From NCBI GenBank assembly GCA_038238185.1, contig JBBRXY010000001.1:27161-91160 (forward strand): DNA of 64,000 bases, read 5' to 3'. The position numbers and the translations under genes were made by a program. This stretch comes from DATAQC01 sp038238185 (lineage in GTDB: Bacteria; Actinomycetota; Acidimicrobiia; Acidimicrobiales; AC-14). Below are positions 33,019 to 41,775 of the stretch, piece by piece. Below the pieces are notes generated by a model. That model saw only the letters and a program-made list of their open reading frames with translations, had not been told where the DNA came from and made no database searches. The first letter of the stretch is position 1; each line of letters opens with the position of its first letter.

Positions 33019-33258
33019 ATGGCTACCGTTCGGATCAGGCTGACCTTCCCTGAGCAGCTCATCAAGCAGCCGCTCCTGGGCCGCCTCGACCGCCAGTTCG
33101 ACGTCCTGCCCAACATCCGCCGGGCCAACATCGAGGAGAAGGTTGGGTGGATCGTGTGTGAGTTGGCCGGCGAGCCCCACGCCGTCGAGGAGGCCATCGC
33201 CTGGTTGGAGCAGAAGGGCGTTCAGGTCGACCGGCTGGGAGACGTGGTCGAGTCCTGA
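33019..33258 (+). CDS. NIL-domain protein
   Basis: A 79-residue protein consisting of a single NIL domain (RIRLTFPEQLIKQPLLGRLD, with NIRRANIEEKVGWIVCELAG). NIL domains occur at the end of MetN-type transporters and in small proteins or ferredoxins tied to sulfur amino-acid metabolism. The ATG is 16 bases after larE, so the two are probably co-transcribed, which suggests a link to sulfur handling. The domain call is firm; the function is not. Confidence 0.85.
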   Translation: MATVRIRLTFPEQLIKQPLLGRLDRQFDVLPNIRRANIEEKVGWIVCELAGEPHAVEEAIAWLEQKGVQVDRLGDVVES

Positions 33259-33301
33259 GGACCGGGCCGGGCCAGTCCCGGCCAGCTCGTGGCGCGCCGG
33301 G

Positions 33302-34018
33302 TCAGCGGGACCAGGGGGTCCGGGGCCGCTCCTGAGTGACGCCGTCGATCTCGACGTCGGTGCGCTCGTTGTAGAACGCGATCCTCCCCCGGACGTCCTC
33401 CGCCTCCCGACGCACACCCCCGTCGTAGGTCCAGGCCACGTCGGATGTCGTCCCGCCGGCCGCCTTCGCCGACGTTGACCAATGCCGGGCCGAGCCCTTG
33501 TAGGCGCACTGGGTGACCGTGTCGGATGGTTCGATCATCCCCAACTGCACGTCGCGGAACAGAAGGTAGTAACGGATGGGCAGGCCCGTCTCGTAGAGGG
33601 CCATGGCCGACCTGGAATCGGCCAGCACCTCGCCGCCGAGGAGGATCCGTACCCGGCGCGACGTGGCCAGGGTGTCGATGCGATGGTACGGGTCGCGGGG
33701 GTGGACGAAGACCTCCTCGTCCTCCTCGTACCAGGAGTCGGCGGCATCCCACGGGGCCCGGACGTAGCCCTCGACATGCGGTTCGGGCTCACTGGCGATG
33801 GAGTCGGCGACGTCGTCGGCGGGGAAGGCGAAGTGCGGCAACGTCCGGCTCTCGTAGACGAGCCGGACCCCTTCGCTGTCGACGACGGTCACCCCACCGA
33901 TGACGGCACGGACCCGGCGGGCGAACGGCTCGACGAACACCACCGTCTCCGGCGGCTCGAAGTTGAACTTCCCGGCGGGGTGATGTCCGAACGGGCCACG
34001 TCCCACGGTGAGAGTCAT
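33302..34018 (-). CDS. Tandem DUF427 protein
   Basis: A 238-residue protein with two DUF427 modules. The first (about residues 20-110) is divergent; the second (about 125-230) is typical: VRILLGGEVLADSRSAMALY, the YYLLF strand, MIEPSDTVTQCAYKGSARHW and the GRIAFYNERTDVEIDG end. DUF427 is a small beta fold of unknown function, common in actinobacteria. ATG at 34018. Its neighbour at 34048-34545 has a single DUF427 and ends 29 bases upstream of this start, so the two are likely one transcript. Confidence 0.85.
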   Translation of the reverse strand: MTLTVGRGPFGHHPAGKFNFEPPETVVFVEPFARRVRAVIGGVTVVDSEGVRLVYESRTLPHFAFPADDVADSIASEPEPHVEGYVRAPWDAADSWYEEDEEVFVHPRDPYHRIDTLATSRRVRILLGGEVLADSRSAMALYETGLPIRYYLLFRDVQLGMIEPSDTVTQCAYKGSARHWSTSAKAAGGTTSDVAWTYDGGVRREAEDVRGRIAFYNERTDVEIDGVTQERPRTPWSR

Positions 34019-34047
34019 GACCCCATCCTGGCCCTGCCGGTGGCGTC

Positions 34048-34545
34048 CTACCAGCCCTCGGTGCCGGGGCGTCCCTTGAAGGGGCCGACGACGCTGCCGG
34101 TGATCCAGCCGCCATAGAACCCGCCCGGTTGGGCCTCCACGTACTCGCCGTCGACGAGGCACACCTCCATCAGGCCCGGGTAGAACGACACGTAGCCGGC
34201 CATGGCCTCGTAGCCGGCCGACGGCTGCTCGTATGTCCACGCCCCGTCCGGGGCGGTCTGGCCCTTCATCGACACGCTGAGATAGGTGGCCACACCCTTG
34301 AACTCGCAGAACGAGGTGCGGCCGGTGGGCGTGAGGACACCGGGGACGATGCTGTCGGCCGGGAGGTAGAACCCGGGTGGGTGGCTGGTCTCCAGCACCC
34401 GCAGCGGCTCCAGGGTGAGGGCGATCGTCTCACCACCGAGGATGACCTCGACCTGGCGACGGACCGCCTCCACGCGCGGTGGGCGCGGGTAGTCCCACAC
34501 CGACTCCTGGCCGGGCCCCGGGGGGATCGGCTCCGGTTTCGTCAT
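34048..34545 (-). CDS. DUF427 protein
   Basis: A 165-residue protein with one DUF427 domain: VEVILGGETIALTLEPLRVL, PPGFYLPADSIVPGVLTPTG, CEFKGVATYLSV and YEAMAGYVSFYPGLMEVCLV. A short Gly-rich tail follows. GGGAGAG precedes the ATG at 34545. It lies upstream of the tandem-DUF427 gene on the same strand and diverges from the hypothetical gene at 34615. Function unknown. Confidence 0.88.
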   Translation of the reverse strand: MTKPEPIPPGPGQESVWDYPRPPRVEAVRRQVEVILGGETIALTLEPLRVLETSHPPGFYLPADSIVPGVLTPTGRTSFCEFKGVATYLSVSMKGQTAPDGAWTYEQPSAGYEAMAGYVSFYPGLMEVCLVDGEYVEAQPGGFYGGWITGSVVGPFKGRPGTEGW

Positions 34546-34614
34546 TCGAGGCTCTCCCTGGGGTGACCCACCTTCGCGATGGGCCGGCCGGTCGAAGTCG
34601 GGCAGGATAGTGGG

Positions 34615-35070
34615 ATGCGCAAGCATGCTACGGCGCTGGCCGACGCGATCGAGGGCGCCCTCCCCGGCTGGGTCGAGCGCTCCGTGGCTCGCCGGCTCCC
34701 CGGAGACGACGACCCCGACGGGCCCCCGCCAGAGTGGGTCGCAGCGGCAACCCTCGAGGCCGCCACGCGCGCCCAGGCCGAGGTGGGGCCGCAGATCCGC
34801 ACCCTGCTCGACGCCGACATCGACGAGCAGCGCACCACTCCCCTGGCCCTGCTGCGAACGGCCGTGAGCTACCCGGGAGCCGTCCTGGCCGCCGCCGGGG
34901 TGCCGGCGGCCGATCGGGACGCGGCCCAGGTCCGCCTGTTCCCCGACGACGTCTACGACCTCACGCCCGCCACCTTCGCCGACGTCGACCCTGCCCTGGC
35001 CGAGCCGGGCATGGCCTGGGGAGTGGCCAAGGCTTGGACCCATCGTCGACGACACCAGGCCGCGTCTTAG
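34615..35070 (+). CDS. Conserved actinobacterial hypothetical protein
   Basis: A 151-residue acidic, all-helical protein without membrane segment. The C-terminal part, FPDDVYDLTPATFADVDPAL followed by EPGMAWGVAKAW, is a pattern I recognise from uncharacterised actinobacterial proteins. ATG at 34615 lies 69 bases from the divergent DUF427 gene; a GTGGG-type weak ribosome-binding site precedes it. No function can be assigned. Confidence 0.72.
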   Translation: MRKHATALADAIEGALPGWVERSVARRLPGDDDPDGPPPEWVAAATLEAATRAQAEVGPQIRTLLDADIDEQRTTPLALLRTAVSYPGAVLAAAGVPAADRDAAQVRLFPDDVYDLTPATFADVDPALAEPGMAWGVAKAWTHRRRHQAAS

Positions 35071-35199
35071 GGTTATGAGCCTCGCCGGGTCCTGTCCCGT
35101 GGCCGGCCCCTGCCACAGCCATCCTGGCGGCGGGCCCCTCCCCGCGAGCCACCCGTCGCAGGATCGCGGGGCGGACGCCCTCTGGGCGGCGATCCCCGC

Positions 35200-35517
35200 A
35201 TGAGTCGGATCGTGGCCTATGTGCCCGACCTCATGGACCGGTCCCGGGTGACGGCATCGGGCAAGGCGATCACGTTCGTGAGCGACCTGGCCGGGCTGCC
35301 CGCCGCGGCCGCCGACGCCGACCTGGTGGTCGTCGACCTCACCCGGCCCGGTGTGCTCGAGGTCGTCCCCGCCTTGGCCGGCCAGGTGATCGGCTTCGCC
35401 AACCACACCGAACGCGAGCTCATGGACTCGGCCCGGACGGCCGGCTGCACCACGGTGCTGGCCCGGTCCGCCTTCTTCTCCCGCCTGAACGAGCTACTGC
35501 CTCCTGATGTCCCCTGA
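35200..35517 (+). CDS. Hypothetical protein with receiver-like fold
   Basis: A 105-residue protein with alternating strands and helices: VAYVPDLMDRSRV, ADLVVVDLTRPGVLEVVPAL, QVIGFANHTERELMDSARTA, TVLARSAFFSRLNELL. The order and the hydrophobic strand ending in Asp (VVVDL) resemble a CheY-like receiver, but the phosphorylation pocket is not complete. ATG at 35200. It converges on the small cysteine-containing gene 10 bases away. Confidence 0.62.
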   Translation: MSRIVAYVPDLMDRSRVTASGKAITFVSDLAGLPAAAADADLVVVDLTRPGVLEVVPALAGQVIGFANHTERELMDSARTAGCTTVLARSAFFSRLNELLPPDVP

Positions 35518-35527
35518 GAACTTTGCT

Positions 35528-35713
35528 TCAACGCCGGTCGCCGCGAGGGCGTTGCCAACCGGTGTCGCTGATGGGGCGCTCCTCGTAGAACAGGCAGTCG
35601 TCGGGACAATCGAACGGCATCGACTGGGCCACGTCGAGGCGGCACCGTTCCATACGGTCGCCCGTAGGGAGGCTGCGACTGCTGTAGTGGCGGCAGTCGA
35701 CACGCGCGGACAT
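35528..35713 (-). CDS. Small cysteine-containing protein
   Basis: A 61-residue protein with four cysteines: CRHYSSRSLPTGDRMERC and then PFDCPDDCLFYEERPIS. The spacing (C...C...CxxxC) suggests a metal site or redox pair. I have seen similar short CP..C..YE proteins in related actinobacteria without a known role. ATG at 35713, with a GTG one codon upstream as alternative. Confidence 0.62.
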   Translation of the reverse strand: MSARVDCRHYSSRSLPTGDRMERCRLDVAQSMPFDCPDDCLFYEERPISDTGWQRPRGDRR

Positions 35714-35772
35714 CACTCCATTGTCGCAGGCAGCGGCGCGGTGCGCGCCACCGTGCGACAGGCGACGGCGCC

Positions 35773-36504
35773 GTGAGCCATCCCGGTGAGGGCCATGCCA
35801 GTGAGGGCCATGCCAGTGAGGGCCATGCCGCGGGCGCCCACGATCTCCTGCGCTGGAGCGAGGCCTTGGCGGGGATCGCCCGCACGGGCCTGGGGTTCAC
35901 CGACAGCCTCTACGAGCGGGAGCGCTTCGAGGAGGTCCTGCGCGTCGCCGCCGACATGCACGTGGCCGCCGGCCTGGCCTCGGAGTCCGAGGTGCTCGTG
36001 CAGGAGTGGCTGGGACGGGTGGGCGACGGGGTCGCCGGCTACGTGACGCCCAAGGTGGCGGTGGGGGCGGTCGTGGGCAACCAGCGCCACGAGATTCTGC
36101 TCGTACAGCGCTCGGATTCGGGCGCCTGGCTCTACCCCACGGGCTGGGCCGACGTCGGCTACTCGGCCTCCGAGGTGGCGGTGAAGGAGGTGCTCGAGGA
36201 GACCGGCATGCACGTCGAGCCCACTCGCCTCATCGCCCTGCTCGACGGCCTCCGGCTCGGTTTCACCCGCATCCCGCTCTACTCGTTGGTGTTCCACTGC
36301 CGGCTCATCGGCGGCACGCTGGCCGGTCATCCGCTCGAGTGCCGCGACGTCGGCTGGTTCGGCGAGGATGCCCTCCCCTCCCCACTCGCAGGGAACGGCC
36401 GGTGGGAAGCGCAGGCGTTCCGAGCTATCCGGGGCGAGCCCTTCGACGTGGCGTTCGACACGCCACGCCGGCCCCCATGGCGCGGGCCCGACACCGTCCG
36501 CTGA
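35773..36504 (+). CDS. NUDIX hydrolase with N-terminal helical domain
   Basis: A 243-residue protein. The Nudix box lies at about residues 130-155 (GWADVGYSASEVAVKEVLEE, then TG), slightly degenerate at the first glycines. The N-terminal helical domain (LLRWSEALAGIARTGLGFTD) is the Nudix_N type seen in ADP-ribose/NDP-sugar hydrolases. It presumably hydrolyses nucleoside diphosphate derivatives in the cytoplasm. The first codons include a 15-bp repeat (35786-35830) giving repeated GHASE. GTG at 35773 is the best start; a later one within the repeat is possible. Confidence 0.85.
   Translation: MSHPGEGHASEGHASEGHAAGAHDLLRWSEALAGIARTGLGFTDSLYERERFEEVLRVAADMHVAAGLASESEVLVQEWLGRVGDGVAGYVTPKVAVGAVVGNQRHEILLVQRSDSGAWLYPTGWADVGYSASEVAVKEVLEETGMHVEPTRLIALLDGLRLGFTRIPLYSLVFHCRLIGGTLAGHPLECRDVGWFGEDALPSPLAGNGRWEAQAFRAIRGEPFDVAFDTPRRPPWRGPDTVR
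35786..35830 (+). repeat. Three tandem copies of a 15-bp unit
   Basis: GTGAGGGCCATGCCA occurs at 35786-35800 and 35801-35815, and with its last base changed at 35816-35830. The unit is a multiple of three, so it adds GHASE pentapeptides to the NUDIX N-terminus without a shift. Copy number may vary between strains. Confidence 0.85.
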
Positions 36505-36588
36505 CACCGAACCGTCGGCCGAGTGCCGCGGGAACCATTTTAGAGACTAGTTTTGCCTCCAGAGACGGGCTGTCGACAGGAGGATTTC

Positions 36589-37779
36589 GTGCGTTTGGCC
36601 AAGCGGAGAAGGGTGGGCCCGGATGATCCGATGGCCGTCGTCCACCGGTTCCTCGACGCCGCCAATCACCACGACTCCGACACCCTCTACGCCACCGTCC
36701 ACCCGGAGTTCGAGAGCTTCCAGCCTCTGCACCCCGATCGCGGCTTCCGGGGCCCAGGCCAGCTCATCAGCAACTGGAAGGCCATCTTCGACGCCGAGCC
36801 CGGCTTCCGGCTCACCGTCCTGCGGGCGTCCACAACCGGCAACACGGTCTGGGTCGAGCTCCACGGTGCCGGTGACAGCGCCGAGGCCGCCGGCATCTTC
36901 ATCGTGGGCGTGGAGCACGGCCGGATCAGATGGGTCCGGGTCTACAGCGATCTAGTCGAGCCGGTCCCCGAAGAAGTGCTGCCGGAAACCGCCGGCCAGC
37001 CGGGCGACACCGAGGCCGAGTCGTCCCTCCCGAACTTCGTGTACGCCTCCGACATCATCGAACGGCCGGCCGTCGCCCCCACCCCTGCCCCCGTCGACCA
37101 GCCCGACGGCGACTCGGTGAACGCCGGTGGTGGCACCCTGTGGCTGGTCGAACCGCCGGACGAGCCGGAACCCGAGACGGCGAGCGGGTCCACCCTGTCG
37201 ACCGATCCGGGGCTCCGCCTCGTTGACCCCCGGGTGGCCGACGCCGAGGCGGGCGGCGGCGGTCCCGACTCCGACGCCGGACCGGTGGAGACACTCGTCG
37301 GGCCGTCCCGGAACTTTCCCCCGCCGCAGCCGGCGGATGAGCCCACCCCGCTCGGTGAGTCGCTGGCCGGCGTCTGGGGTGACGACGTTGTCCAGACCGA
37401 TGCTCCCCCTCCCGATGAGGCCGTGGGCGACATCATCGGCGACACAGCCGACGAGCCCGGCGACGACCTGGCTGACGACGTGGCCACCATCGCCACCGAG
37501 GGCATCACGACCGACGACGCCGAGGGCGCCTCGTTCTTCGCCCCCGATCACGTCAAGGACGAGAGTGCGGCCGAGCCCGATCTCGAAACCGCCACCGACG
37601 AGACCCCGCCGGCCGAGCCCGTCCTCGACGACGACGCCGAGTCGTCCGTTGCGGCCACCGAGGAAGCATTCACCACCGACGAAAAGCCGGACCCGCCCGC
37701 CCCGCCTGTCTACTCGTACGACACCCCGCAACCGGAACCGCGCTTGTCACGGTGGCGGAAGGCGTTGCGGAAGTACTGA
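36589..37779 (+). CDS. NTF2/SnoaL-like protein with long acidic tail
   Basis: A 396-residue protein. Residues about 10-120 are an NTF2-like (SnoaL/nuclear transport factor 2) fold: AVVHRFLDAANHHDSDTLYA, FRGPGQLISNWKAIFDAEPG and GIFIVGVEHGRIRWVRVYSD. Residues 125-396 are Pro/Glu/Asp/Thr-rich, strongly acidic and probably disordered. GTG at 36589 is fixed by AGGAGG five bases upstream. No signal peptide or membrane segment. The NTF2-like pocket could bind a small ligand; the role of the tail is unknown. Confidence 0.75.
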   Translation: MRLAKRRRVGPDDPMAVVHRFLDAANHHDSDTLYATVHPEFESFQPLHPDRGFRGPGQLISNWKAIFDAEPGFRLTVLRASTTGNTVWVELHGAGDSAEAAGIFIVGVEHGRIRWVRVYSDLVEPVPEEVLPETAGQPGDTEAESSLPNFVYASDIIERPAVAPTPAPVDQPDGDSVNAGGGTLWLVEPPDEPEPETASGSTLSTDPGLRLVDPRVADAEAGGGGPDSDAGPVETLVGPSRNFPPPQPADEPTPLGESLAGVWGDDVVQTDAPPPDEAVGDIIGDTADEPGDDLADDVATIATEGITTDDAEGASFFAPDHVKDESAAEPDLETATDETPPAEPVLDDDAESSVAATEEAFTTDEKPDPPAPPVYSYDTPQPEPRLSRWRKALRKY

Positions 37780-37826
37780 CTAGCGGGTTCCCTCACGCCG
37801 CGCCAGGCTCGGGCCGGCCGCACGCC

Positions 37827-39341
37827 TCACGGTGACGCCGGGGCAGCCTTGTTCCGGTAGAAGCGGACGCCGTCGACTGTGGCCAGCAGGACGTAGTTTC
37901 CGCTGATCCGCTTCCAAAGCTCAGACCGTTCGAGGGGGAAGAACCGCGCGCCGCGGATCCTGGACCCGCTGGTGTCGACGATGAGCGTCGCCGGGTGGGC
38001 GGCGAAGTCCTGGTCGAGCAGGCCCCACGCGCCCGGGAGCCCGTCGGACAGCCGGTTCACGCCGTCGTCGCGCCCCCCGGTCACCCCGGTGAGGAACCCG
38101 GTGTGGATGAAGCGGGTGGCCGGTTCACGCCCGGACGCCCAGTAGATCTCGGGGAACTCGCCCCAGACGAACAAGGTGTCGTCTGGGCTGCTGATGCGCC
38201 TGACCTCGGCGGCAACGGCGCCGTATTGCAGCAGGCCGCGCTCGTCGGCGGGGAGAAAGGCGACCGCGACCATGATCGCGGCCGCCAGGGCGGTGAACCC
38301 GAGGGCCAGGCGCCGGAACGCGGGGATGAGAAGAGGGAGCACGCCGGCGCCGATCAGCGCCAGGGGCGGGAGGATCTGGAGGTAGTAGTGCCCGAAGAAG
38401 CGGAGCCCGATCAGGACGCTGACCACGCCTCCGGCCAGCCACATCCACTGATCGAGCGAAGCGGTGCGGCGTCGGGCGGCGACGACGGCCAGCAGCACGA
38501 GGGCCAGGTTCAGGCCAATGAAAGCCCAGGTCATGGCCATGCCCCGGCCGATGGTGGCGGTGATCGAGCCCCGGAGGGCCATGTACCCGCCGTTCCCCGT
38601 GACCGTCCAGAGCAGGAATTCCGACGGTCCGAAGTAGAGGGCGGTCACGCCAATCACGGACGTGCCGGCCAGTCCGGCCCGGAGCACCTGACGCCAACCG
38701 CCGGCGTTCCAGAGCAGCCAGACGATGGGTACGGCGGTGATGATGGCCGTCTGCTTGCACAGGCAGGCCACGGCCAGGAAGAGACCCGCCGACAGGGCGC
38801 GGTTGCGCCCGGCGGCTACCACCGCCGCGGTCATCGGTAACAACATGAACAGCTCGAAGCCGGCGGCCTGGGTGTCGGCCGGGAAGAAGGCCGCCGTGCC
38901 GAGCAGGAACAGGACCATGCCGGCCCAGGCTGCCCGTCGACTGCGGTAGCGGCGCTCGGCCTCGAACGCCAACAGGATGGCGGTGGCCGCCAGCGAGAGT
39001 GCGGCGACGCCCCGCACCGGGCGCAGGTCGCGACTGTCGGTGAGCCCGAAGACGGCGGCGTACACGTACGGCACGACCGGCGGCTTGCGATCGGCGGTCT
39101 CGTGGTACATGCGACCGCCGCGGTCGATGACCATGGCCATGGTGGCAATGCTGGACTCGTCGGAGTTGAAGAGGTGGACCAGCATCCCGGGCAGGTGCAG
39201 TCCCAACGACATCAGGATGGCCACGACCACGAGGCCCCAGCGCCGGGGCGACCGGGTCTCGGGTCGGCTTTCCTCCTCGATCGTGTCGGTGCTCGCTCCG
39301 GAATCGAGCGGCATGTCGGCGCGTTCCTCCTGCACGCTCAT
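37827..39341 (-). CDS. GT39/PMT-like membrane glycosyltransferase
   Basis: A 504-residue protein with about 10-11 transmembrane helices. The first periplasmic loop has the acidic pair NSDESSIATMAMVIDRGGRM, as in polyprenyl-phosphate-sugar-dependent glycosyltransferases (GT39/ArnT/PMT_2), and the C-terminal part is a soluble domain (WGEFPEIYWASGREPATRFI). It probably transfers a lipid-linked sugar to an acceptor on the outer face. ATG at 39341 overlaps the stop of the upstream gene (ATGA), pairing it with the phosphatase-fold membrane protein. Confidence 0.8.
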   Translation of the reverse strand: MSVQEERADMPLDSGASTDTIEEESRPETRSPRRWGLVVVAILMSLGLHLPGMLVHLFNSDESSIATMAMVIDRGGRMYHETADRKPPVVPYVYAAVFGLTDSRDLRPVRGVAALSLAATAILLAFEAERRYRSRRAAWAGMVLFLLGTAAFFPADTQAAGFELFMLLPMTAAVVAAGRNRALSAGLFLAVACLCKQTAIITAVPIVWLLWNAGGWRQVLRAGLAGTSVIGVTALYFGPSEFLLWTVTGNGGYMALRGSITATIGRGMAMTWAFIGLNLALVLLAVVAARRRTASLDQWMWLAGGVVSVLIGLRFFGHYYLQILPPLALIGAGVLPLLIPAFRRLALGFTALAAAIMVAVAFLPADERGLLQYGAVAAEVRRISSPDDTLFVWGEFPEIYWASGREPATRFIHTGFLTGVTGGRDDGVNRLSDGLPGAWGLLDQDFAAHPATLIVDTSGSRIRGARFFPLERSELWKRISGNYVLLATVDGVRFYRNKAAPASP

Positions 39342-41224
39342 GGGCGATCCGCCGCCCGCAATGGCTCCACCGTCACGGCCACGAGGGCCGGCCAGGCCAC
39401 GGCGGTCACCGCCGCGCCTACGATCAGGCCCGAGTCGTTGAGCACCGATCCGAGCACGCCGGCCACGACCAGGGCCCAGGTCATTGCCGCCAGGCCCGGG
39501 TGGTCGGCCAGCCGGGGACGGACGGCCACGACCGCGCCGACCCCGATGGCGACGACGAGGCTCAGGGGGCTCTTCAGCGTCTCCAGGGCCCGGCCCGCCT
39601 TGCGCGTGATCTCGTTGCCCAGACCTCCGTCGGCCAGCACCCGACCGAGGTGGGTGCGCGCCGCCGCCGGGCGGGCCAGGTCGGCCACGACGAACACCGC
39701 GAGAACGGCGGCAGTGGCGGCAACAAGTCCGATCACCACACGGGCGGAGGGCCGGCGTCGAACGGCGATGAGCGTGCCGTAGGCGGGGACGGAAGCCAGC
39801 ACGCCACCGACGTCGGCGCCGAACCACGGGGCACCGCCCGCCACCACTCCGGCGGCCAGGACGGCGACACCGGGCACCGTCGCCCGTGGGCTCCAGTGAT
39901 CGAGGGCCAGACCCACGGCCACGATCAGGCCGGCCATGAGCAGGCCGGAGCCGATGTTGCCCACGCCGTAGAAGCGCCCGGCCGTGATCGGTGAGTTGCC
40001 GAAGGGGGCATCGATCTCCAGCCTGCCCCCGAACAGGGCGTCGATACCGACCACCGCGGCCGTCACCGCCGCGAGCGCGGCCACGCCCAGACGAACGTGG
40101 CGACGACCAAGGATGGCCGCACCAATGGCGAGGACGCCGGCGATGGTCGAGCCGGCGACCAGGACACCCGCACCGCCCCATCGCCACCACGGAACGGCCA
40201 TCACGAGGAAGCTGGCCGGCGGGATGGCGAGCAGGACCCAGGCCACCGACGGCCGGGCCCGTCGCCAGCAGGCGGCCAGCGCCGCGCCGAGCGCGCTCAG
40301 GCCGATGAAGAGCCAGATGAGCGGGGTCCGCATCCGGTCGGCCGTGAAACTGCGGCGGTCGCGCTCGAGGAGATCGGTCACCGAGACGGCCCCCGACGGC
40401 CGGACTACGGACCCGTCCATGTCCGCTGGCCGGGGCACCCCCACTCGGGAGAGAAAGGTCGGAGCCACGTCGTCGATGGTGGCGAGGTGGGTCTGGCGGG
40501 TCGACGGCGACGACAGGCCGGCCTGGCCCAGGCCACATGCCGGCGAGGCGACGAAGACTCCGAGGTGGCGGTCGGCATCGGGCGACGAGACGCTGGCGAC
40601 AACCACACAGGCTGGTCCTGCTGCGGTCGCCACGGCCGAGATCTCGGCGGCGGGAACGGCAGCGACCACGGCTTCGGCGCCGTCGGCCAGAACCTGGCCG
40701 ACCATGGGGGCGCCACCGTTTCCGGCGTGCGCAACGACACCATGGGCATCGGCGACCGCGGCCGCCGCCGCGGCGGTGGCCGGACCGGAGGTGACAAGGG
40801 TCCAGCGTCGATCTGCGGCAGTCAGGGCCTGGCCCATGGCGCCGAGGGAGCCGCCGTAGTTGGTGGTGGCATCGAAGGCCTTCAGGCGGTCCCAATCGAC
40901 GACCCGCACGCCGCCTTCGGGCGTGGGGACCACCGGGCCGACGCCCGAACCGGGGTCGGGCGTGGCCGAGCGGGCACCCTTGCCGACCGTGAGGTACCCG
41001 TCAGCCGCATCGCCCCGCTGGCGATCGGCTCGAACCGACAGGCTGGCCTGGGCCCACCCGTCGAGAATCGGGGGGGCGGCGGCCCAGCGGAGGTCGGCGA
41101 CGAGGACGAGCACCGCCGGTGGTCGAGCGGGGGAGGCGGTGGCCGTCATAGGAAGTGGTAGGGCGCCTACGAGGAGCGCTAGGAGCGCCAGCAGTTCTCC
41201 TCCTCGTCCCCGGCGTGCCCACAA
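39338..41224 (-). CDS. Membrane protein with alkaline-phosphatase-like outer domain
   Basis: A 628-residue protein: N-terminal signal/helix (ELLALLALLVGALPLPMTATA), an extracytoplasmic domain of about 270 residues, then about ten helices. In the soluble part, HLATIDDVAPTFLSRVGVPR with ADMDG matches the closing motif of the alkaline-phosphatase/phosphodiesterase fold (as in PglZ- or sulfatase-like proteins), though the metal-binding residues near the N-terminus are not obvious. Similar proteins are common in actinobacteria without assigned function. Translational overlap with the PMT-like gene suggests they act together on an envelope component. Confidence 0.75.
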   Translation of the reverse strand: MWARRGRGGELLALLALLVGALPLPMTATASPARPPAVLVLVADLRWAAAPPILDGWAQASLSVRADRQRGDAADGYLTVGKGARSATPDPGSGVGPVVPTPEGGVRVVDWDRLKAFDATTNYGGSLGAMGQALTAADRRWTLVTSGPATAAAAAAVADAHGVVAHAGNGGAPMVGQVLADGAEAVVAAVPAAEISAVATAAGPACVVVASVSSPDADRHLGVFVASPACGLGQAGLSSPSTRQTHLATIDDVAPTFLSRVGVPRPADMDGSVVRPSGAVSVTDLLERDRRSFTADRMRTPLIWLFIGLSALGAALAACWRRARPSVAWVLLAIPPASFLVMAVPWWRWGGAGVLVAGSTIAGVLAIGAAILGRRHVRLGVAALAAVTAAVVGIDALFGGRLEIDAPFGNSPITAGRFYGVGNIGSGLLMAGLIVAVGLALDHWSPRATVPGVAVLAAGVVAGGAPWFGADVGGVLASVPAYGTLIAVRRRPSARVVIGLVAATAAVLAVFVVADLARPAAARTHLGRVLADGGLGNEITRKAGRALETLKSPLSLVVAIGVGAVVAVRPRLADHPGLAAMTWALVVAGVLGSVLNDSGLIVGAAVTAVAWPALVAVTVEPLRAADRP

Positions 41225-41310
41225 CCCGGGACCATCAGCACGGCCCTTGACTTTACTTCACGGCCAGGCAGGGACAGGTGTCATCGGCCGGGAGAGAGTA
41301 GATCGGCGAG

Positions 41311-41643
41311 GTGCCCGCAACTGAGCAAGGCGCTCTGGGACGTCTGCGCTCGATCTGCATGGCGCTTCCCGCGGTGACGGAGCGACCCAGCCATGGAGCG
41401 CCGACGTGGTTCGTCCGAGACAAGGCGACCCTCGTCACATTCTGGGCTGACGGCCCCACAGCAACCACTTGCCCCAGCTGTGGTGTGCGGCCCCGCCAGG
41501 CGTCCAGGAGGAGCTGGTGAGGCTCGAACCCGAGCGCTTCTTCCGCCCGCCCTACGTAGGCCGGCCGAGGCTGGCTGGGTGTCCGCTTCGACGTAGAGGT
41601 GGACTGGGACGAGATCGCCGCCATCTGCGGGGCGCCGAGGTGA
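41311..41643 (+). pseudogene. MmcQ/YjbR-family gene with two frameshifts
   Basis: Three segments together reconstruct one YjbR-like protein. From GTG 41311 the first frame gives LRSICMALPAVTERPSHGAP and TWFVRDKATLVTFW. From about 41463 a different frame gives LWCAAPPGVQEELVRLEPER and FFRPPYVG. From about 41563 the first frame resumes with GWLGVRFDVEVDWDEIAAIC and a stop at 41643. YjbR proteins are about 115 residues with exactly this order (ALP..TE, APPG, RFF.PPYVG, W.GVRLD..VDWDE). The two shifts compensate, so a sequencing error or two real indels are both possible; as written the gene is broken. Confidence 0.7.
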
Positions 41644-41775
41644 TGGCCCAATCTCCTCCGAGGCGGGCACGCGGTTCCGCCAACTCGGACTCCAGGGCGG
41701 CGATGCGCTCGGCCTGGGTGTCGACCAGCACACGCAGCTCGTCGGCCACGACCTGAGGCGGGTGGTCTCGGGCTC
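41637..41775 (-). mobile_element. N-terminal remnant of an IS66-like transposase
   Basis: On the minus strand the segment DHPPQVVADELRVLVDTQAE continuing RIAALESELAEPRARLGG, then DWAITSAPRR, resembles the coiled-coil N-terminus of IS66-family TnpC, which normally runs LRARLGQNS.NSS.PPS. Only about 45 residues remain; the frame then passes into antisense of the broken YjbR gene. No catalytic region, terminal repeats or helper genes are present. A scrap of an old insertion, assigned from pattern only. Confidence 0.4.

Noticed and set aside
35786..35830. Short regular repeats considered as a CRISPR array
   Set aside because: The three 15-bp copies are directly adjacent without spacers, lie inside a coding frame, and no cas genes are present.
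37827..40895. A single 1022-residue minus-strand protein extending the GT39-like gene upstream
   Set aside because: The part upstream of 39341 is out-of-frame shadow of the 628-residue membrane protein; the ATGA overlap at 39338-39341 defines the real start.
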